Shown: piece by piece, positions 59,433 to 64,000 of the stretch
How the letters are laid out: each line of letters opens with the position of its first letter
Position numbering within the stretch: position 1 is the first letter of the stretch
Assembly (NCBI GenBank): GCA_947002045.1
Contig: CAMQJB010000008.1
Coordinates: forward strand, 1 to 64,000
Source of the DNA: an uncultured Collinsella sp.
GTDB taxonomy: Bacteria > Actinomycetota > Coriobacteriia > Coriobacteriales > Coriobacteriaceae
Direction: 5' to 3'
Length of the DNA: 64,000 bases
Program-made: the position numbers and the translations under genes
The notes under the pieces: generated by a model
Database searches by the model: none
Told to the model about the DNA's origin: nothing
The model's input: only the letters and a program-made list of their open reading frames with translations

Positions 59433-62212
59433 CAGAATCCTCCAAACTCACGATCTTCACGTGCCATCTCGGCGTCGACAGATTCCAGCGCGGCAAGCCC
59501 CTCCTCGTCCAACAGGACCTCGCGCGGCTTGGAACCGTCGGGCGGGCCGACGACACCCTTTTCTTCCAGCATGTCCATAATACGCCCGGCACGCGCATAG
59601 CCAACCTTCAGACGACGTTGCAGGCCAGATGTGGAGCCAAGCTGCGATTCCACCACAATATGGGCGGCTTCCCAAATGAGCGGATCATCGTCTTGCGGCT
59701 CGGCTACTCCGGTGCGGACAATACCGCCGCCACCCGCCATGGACATGGAAGCGGGCGCCACGGCAGACAGAATCTCCTCGTGGTAGTCGGGCTCGCTCTG
59801 CGACTTGACGAACTCGACGACCTCGTTGATTTCATCATCCGAGACAAAGCAGCCCTGGATACGGCGAGGCTTGCCCCAGTCGACCTTGGAGAACAGCATG
59901 TCGCCCAAACCGGTAAGCTTTTCGGCACCCATCTGGTCGATGATGACGCGCGAGTCGATACCCGTGGCGACGTTAAAGGCGATGCGGTTGGTGATGTTGG
60001 CCTTGATAAGGCCCGTCACCACGTTGGAGCTGGGGCGCTGCGTGGCCACGATAAGATGAATACCGGCGGCACGGCCCAGCTGGGCGATACGCACAATCGA
60101 CGCCTCGACGTCCTTGCCGGCAACCATCATCAGGTCCGAAAGCTCGTCAATAATGATGACCAGGTAGGGCATCTTTTGCGGCGGGTTGTCGTAATGCTCA
60201 AACTCGCCGGCGGCCTGCTTTTCGTTGTAGGTCGAGATCTTACGCACGTTAAGGCGCTCGAAGACCTTCAGGCGACGCTCCATCTCGGACACGGCCCATT
60301 GCAGAGCGCTCGCGGCCTGCTTGGGTTCGGTAACGACCGGTACATAAAGATGCGGCAGGCCGTTATAGCCCGCAAGCTCGACGCGCTTGGGGTCGACCAT
60401 GATCAAGCGAACGTCCTCGGGAAGTGCGCGCATGAGCAGGGTCGTGATGATGGAGTTGATCATCACCGACTTACCGGAACCAGTGGTACCGGCGATCAGC
60501 AGGTGGGGCATCTTGGCAAGGTCGGCGACGACCGGCGTGCCCTCGGCATCGCGCCCGATTGCGAGCTCGAGCGGACCGCCCTTCACATAGGGCAGCACGT
60601 CGCCCAGGTTGACGTTCTGGCGCTTGCGATTGGGGATCTCGATGCCCACGAGCGAGGTGCCGGGGATCGGCGCGAAGATGCGCACCGACTGGGCAGCGAG
60701 CGAAAGCGCGATATCGTCCTCGAGGCTCGAGATCTTGCTCACGCGCTCGCCCTCGCCAGGTTGCAGCTTAAAGGTCGTCACCGTGGGGCCGGCGATCCAG
60801 CCGACCACGCGGGCACTGCGGCCAAACTCAAGCAACGTGGACTGAAGCGACTCGGCAGTCTGTTCCAGCTCCTTGTCAGAAGACGCGGAGGACGCCGACT
60901 GCGGGTTGGCATGCAGGATTTCGAGCGGCGGGAGCTTGAGACCGTCCTCTTGGTCGCCCTCGGCATCGACAGTGGTACCGTCCGCTCCCCCATCGGTGGC
61001 TGCAACAGGAGCAGCGGAAGCCGTGGGGGCGGAGGCATCGGAAACCTTGGGATGCTTTAGGAAGTCAGGGATCTGCGGAGCTGCCGAAACGGGATTCACG
61101 GCAAATGGCGGCTCTGACTCGTCAGCCTTGTCCGGGTCGTCTTCCATCGAAAACTGTCCGGTGACCTGTCCTGCGTTGGCGCGGCGACGCGGCAGCAAGG
61201 TGGTCTTGGCAGTCTCGAGCGGAGCCTCGTCGTAATCGTCATCGCCCTCAGTGAGTTCAATTTCGCTATCGGACCAAGACGGGTCAGGCTCGCTCGTGTT
61301 GAGCTTGGGCGCGGCCTTGCCCTTCTTGGCATGGCGACGCGGCAGCAGCGTGGTCTTGGCGCGCTCGGCCTCCACGGCCTCGGACACGTCGACAAACGGG
61401 TCATCGTCCTCGTCGTCATCCAAAACCGGGTCGGCATCGCCACCCATGAACGTGGTCACCGCGGCGTCAGCCCCCTTCTGGCGCAGAATGCTCAGGTGCG
61501 GACGGGCAACGCCGGGAACCGACAGGGCCTCTTCATCGCCCCACGGGCTCGCGTTGACATCGGCACGACGGCGCTCGGCAAAATCGGCAGCGCGATCACG
61601 TGCGGAGCGCAAAACGCCACCCACCGAAAAGCCAATGATGACCAGGCCAACGACGACAAGGCCCAGCAAGACAACCATAGCGATAGGTTTACCCAGGGCG
61701 TTTTGCAAGGCACTTGCGATAAAGGCGCCAATGTAGCCGCCCGAGGCGGAAAGGTTCTGCGGCGTAAACATGAGGTCGCACGAGTCGGTCGTACCCGGAA
61801 CCATCAACGATAGGATAGAAACAATGGCCACAAAGACCACGGCACCACCCGCGACCGAGCGAATGTTGAGCGGCGAGTCCTCACCCAAAAAGAGCGTGGC
61901 GGCAAACAGCAAGATGACGATCGGCAGCACGTAGGCGCCCAGACCAAAGCCGAGGTGATAGAAACCGGCAACCGCAGCTGTCACGGGTGCCGTTGCCGGA
62001 GAAATCACGGCAATGAAGGACGCAATCGCCAAAACGGCAATGATAACGCCGGCGATATCGCGATTGGCCGAAGGCTCGACCAGGGGTTCGAACTCATCGA
62101 ACTCGGACTCGTGGCCCTTATTGGCACGCAGATGGGAACCGGCACCCTTAGCAGATGCCGGTTGGTTGTTGGATTTGTTGCCTTTGGCGTTTTGTGCAGA
62201 TCCGCGCGCCAA
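59432..62212 (-). CDS. ftsK: DNA translocase FtsK/SpoIIIE
   Basis: A 926-residue motor that clears chromosome ends from the septum. Four or so N-terminal membrane helices (about 55-205), a long acidic linker with two similar AKTTLLPRR segments (about 290 and 340), the ATPase with GTTGSGKSVMINSI (about 575), and IIIDELSDLMM. The C-terminal gamma winged helix reads QRRLKVGYARAGRIMDMLEE. TTG 62212 is the start, with GGAGG 6 bases upstream inside the end of rnj. Confidence 0.96.
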   Translation of the reverse strand: MARGSAQNAKGNKSNNQPASAKGAGSHLRANKGHESEFDEFEPLVEPSANRDIAGVIIAVLAIASFIAVISPATAPVTAAVAGFYHLGFGLGAYVLPIVILLFAATLFLGEDSPLNIRSVAGGAVVFVAIVSILSLMVPGTTDSCDLMFTPQNLSASGGYIGAFIASALQNALGKPIAMVVLLGLVVVGLVIIGFSVGGVLRSARDRAADFAERRRADVNASPWGDEEALSVPGVARPHLSILRQKGADAAVTTFMGGDADPVLDDDEDDDPFVDVSEAVEAERAKTTLLPRRHAKKGKAAPKLNTSEPDPSWSDSEIELTEGDDDYDEAPLETAKTTLLPRRRANAGQVTGQFSMEDDPDKADESEPPFAVNPVSAAPQIPDFLKHPKVSDASAPTASAAPVAATDGGADGTTVDAEGDQEDGLKLPPLEILHANPQSASSASSDKELEQTAESLQSTLLEFGRSARVVGWIAGPTVTTFKLQPGEGERVSKISSLEDDIALSLAAQSVRIFAPIPGTSLVGIEIPNRKRQNVNLGDVLPYVKGGPLELAIGRDAEGTPVVADLAKMPHLLIAGTTGSGKSVMINSIITTLLMRALPEDVRLIMVDPKRVELAGYNGLPHLYVPVVTEPKQAASALQWAVSEMERRLKVFERLNVRKISTYNEKQAAGEFEHYDNPPQKMPYLVIIIDELSDLMMVAGKDVEASIVRIAQLGRAAGIHLIVATQRPSSNVVTGLIKANITNRIAFNVATGIDSRVIIDQMGAEKLTGLGDMLFSKVDWGKPRRIQGCFVSDDEINEVVEFVKSQSEPDYHEEILSAVAPASMSMAGGGGIVRTGVAEPQDDDPLIWEAAHIVVESQLGSTSGLQRRLKVGYARAGRIMDMLEEKGVVGPPDGSKPREVLLDEEGLAALESVDAEMAREDREFGGF

Positions 62213-62213
62213 A

Positions 62214-63884
62214 CTAAACCTCCATGACGACTGGGATGATCATCGGACGGGTGCGCGTGCGGCTCCAGATAAAGTTGGAGAGCGAATCGCGCACGGCCTT
62301 GCGAATGGCATCGGAGCCGCTACTGGTAAAGCTAAACTTGCCCTTCTCGATCGTCTTCATGATGGCTGCGGAGGCATCCTCGGAGAACTGGTCGTCGATG
62401 GCAAACGAAACGCCGCGGCCCGAGAACTCGATAGCCTCGATCTTCTTGTGCTTGAGCGAGACGATGGCAACAGCCGTGACCATACCGTCGTTGGCGAGCT
62501 TTTGGCGATCGCGAAGGACGATGGGGTCGGTGTCGCCGATGCGCAGACCGTCGACATAAACGACGCCGGACTCGACGGGCGCACCGCGTTTGACGATACC
62601 GCCACGCATCTCGAGCGTGTCGCCGTTATCAAGGATAAAGATGTGATCGTCCTTGATGCCCATCTTACGGGCAAGCTGGGCATGGGCGCGCAGATGCACA
62701 GCTTCGCCGTGAACCGGCATAAAGTAGGTGGGCTTGGCCATGGCCATCAGAAGCTTGAGCTCCTCCTGGCTGCCATGGCCCGAGACATGGACGAGGGCAC
62801 GGGACTTATCCCAGACGTCGCAGCCAAGCTTGGCCAGGCTGTTGACGACCTGCTGAACTGCCTTCTCGTTGCCGGGAACGGGAGTTGCCGAGAGGATGAC
62901 GGTATCGCCCTCGTGGATAGAAAGCGTCTTGTGCTCGCCGTTGGCCATGCGGGACAGGGCCGACAGCGGCTCGCCCTGAGAACCGGTGCACATGACGACG
63001 ATCTTATCGTCGGGCAGGTTATCGATATCGAAGGCATCGATGATATCGGCATCGTCGATGTTGAGATAGCCAAGCTCACGCGCCACGCGGGTGTTGGTGA
63101 GCATGGAACGTCCGGTCACGACGACCTTGCGGCCACACTTGCGGGCGGCATCGCAGATCTGCTGCAGGCGATGGATGTGGCTCGAGAACGACGCGACGAA
63201 CACGCGGCCCGGCGCGTTCTTGATGGCGTGCAGCAGGTTGGGGCCGACCTCGGCCTCGGACTTGGTAAAGCCAGGAACCGTGGCGTTGGTGGAGTCGGAA
63301 AGCAGCAGGTCGATGCCCTGCTTGGCAAAGCGGCTGATGGCGGCATAGTCGGGCGTGACGCCGTCGATGGGCGTCTGGTCGAGCTTAAAGTCGCCCGTGT
63401 GCATAACGGTGCCCTGGTTGGTGCGAATAAACACGCCCAAAGCACCCGGAATGGAGTGCGTCATGGAGAAGAAGTCGAGCGAGATGCCACCGAGATTGAC
63501 GTGGCTGCCGCCCTTGACCTCACGGAACTTGGGCGCGCGAATGCGGAACTCGGAGAGCTTACCCTCGATAAAACCGAGCGTCAGCTTGCTCGAGAAGATG
63601 GGCACCTTGTTGTTGAGGTCCTGCAGCAGGTACGGAAGCGAACCGGTGTGGTCCTCGTGGCCGTGGGTGACGACGATGCCGCGGAGCTTCTCCTCGTTCT
63701 CCAGGACATAGGTGTAGTCGGGAAGCACCAGGTCGATACCGGGCTGGGAGTCGTCGGGGAACATGAGGCCGGCGTCGACGAGCACCATGTCGTCGCCGCA
63801 CTCGAAGACCGTCATGTTCTTGCCGATGCCGTCAAGGCCGCCGAGCGGAATGATCTTCAAGGGAGATGATTTTTTAGCTGCCAT
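62214..63884 (-). CDS. rnj: ribonuclease J
   Basis: A 556-residue metallo-beta-lactamase RNase with endo- and 5'-exonuclease activity. IIPLGGLDGIGKNMTVFE at the start, the zinc motif THGHEDHTGSLPYLL (about 77), HTGDFKLD and MPVHGEA (beta-CASP His), and a C-terminal domain. ATG 63884 is chosen from the expected start, although the nearest AAGGAAA is about 15 bases away. It begins the leftward run to recA. The remaining 116 bases to the window edge hold no gene I can support. Confidence 0.94.
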   Translation of the reverse strand: MAAKKSSPLKIIPLGGLDGIGKNMTVFECGDDMVLVDAGLMFPDDSQPGIDLVLPDYTYVLENEEKLRGIVVTHGHEDHTGSLPYLLQDLNNKVPIFSSKLTLGFIEGKLSEFRIRAPKFREVKGGSHVNLGGISLDFFSMTHSIPGALGVFIRTNQGTVMHTGDFKLDQTPIDGVTPDYAAISRFAKQGIDLLLSDSTNATVPGFTKSEAEVGPNLLHAIKNAPGRVFVASFSSHIHRLQQICDAARKCGRKVVVTGRSMLTNTRVARELGYLNIDDADIIDAFDIDNLPDDKIVVMCTGSQGEPLSALSRMANGEHKTLSIHEGDTVILSATPVPGNEKAVQQVVNSLAKLGCDVWDKSRALVHVSGHGSQEELKLLMAMAKPTYFMPVHGEAVHLRAHAQLARKMGIKDDHIFILDNGDTLEMRGGIVKRGAPVESGVVYVDGLRIGDTDPIVLRDRQKLANDGMVTAVAIVSLKHKKIEAIEFSGRGVSFAIDDQFSEDASAAIMKTIEKGKFSFTSSGSDAIRKAVRDSLSNFIWSRTRTRPMIIPVVMEV

Positions 63885-64000
63885 AGGTTCGTGTGGTTTC
63901 CTTTCTTCGAAACGGGTCTGGAACAACCGACGGGGCGCTTCTGGCAAACCGACCGCCGGGAACGTACAAACATGCATCACAGAGTCGATGCAATAACCAC

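Overview
The window looks like a chromosome segment of a Coriobacteriia actinobacterium, most likely a Collinsella-type gut anaerobe. This is inferred from the GC-rich coding sequence, the actinobacterial neighbourhoods (nrdR / LysM protein / lexA; pgsA / FHA / MerR; recA-recX with rny, miaB-miaA-hflX and ftsK), a spoVS gene without other sporulation genes, and an LPxTG surface protein. Species assignment is an inference, since no rRNA is present. TGA, TAA and TAG all act as stops.

Layout. (1) 1-9.4 kb is accessory: an AT-rich HEPN-like protein at the left edge, an LPxTG surface protein, a nucleotidyltransferase (MNT) with an overlapping small gene, a two-gene AAA-ATPase/RloB-like pair that may be a defence system, a regulator/small protein/Doc toxin triad, a DUF3825 gene broken by one in-frame TGA, tRNA-Val, and a nuclease-like protein. 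(2) 9.4-11 kb is a tRNA island: two tRNA-Ala(GGC) genes inside identical 172-bp units (promoter, tRNA, terminator) flank an inverted CAU tRNA. Palindromic repeats lie beside them. (3) 11-28.1 kb is one long rightward housekeeping run: ABC-F, small membrane protein, M50 protease, scpA-scpB-rluB-cmk-plsC-ispH-DUF512-der-plsY-gpsA-rpe, cysteine desulfurase, Nif3, zinc-ribbon protein, coaBC, then tRNA-Pro. Most of these genes overlap or almost touch. (4) 28.3-34.2 kb is a second accessory island: a Flp-type pilin with a G9 tract in its leader, several gene fragments (BspA-like, thioredoxin-like, DnaQ-like exonuclease), a frameshifted secreted bacteriocin-like precursor, a small membrane protein, and a leftward pair of an anchored protein and a fused ABC transporter. 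(5) 34.4-42.4 kb carries pgsA, FHA and MerR genes, apt, an NlpC/P60 hydrolase, degV, DUF1836, trxB and a UgtP-like glycosyltransferase. (6) 42.4-64 kb is mostly leftward: dut, nrdR, a LysM protein divergent from lexA with SOS boxes between them, hflX-miaA-miaB, spoVS, a GHKL ATPase, rny, recX-recA (SOS box upstream), cinA C-terminal-type, a second pgsA, rimO, yajQ, a RodZ-like protein, ftsK and rnj.

The most unusual signals are palindromic intergenic elements. Two elements between the glycosyltransferase and dut (42431-42543 and 42741-42844) share an almost constant loop in opposite orientation, yet have perfect 28-bp stems that differ at 12 positions, every change being matched on the other arm. 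A second family of four elements (5057-5180, 5192-5316, 9488-9619, 10521-10662) has different terminal arms and a conserved core (AAAACCGCAGGT-like) at a fixed distance of 53-55 bp from the left arm. Other leads are the poly-G tract in the pilin gene, the T6 frameshift in the bacteriocin-like precursor and the ATPase/RloB-like pair.
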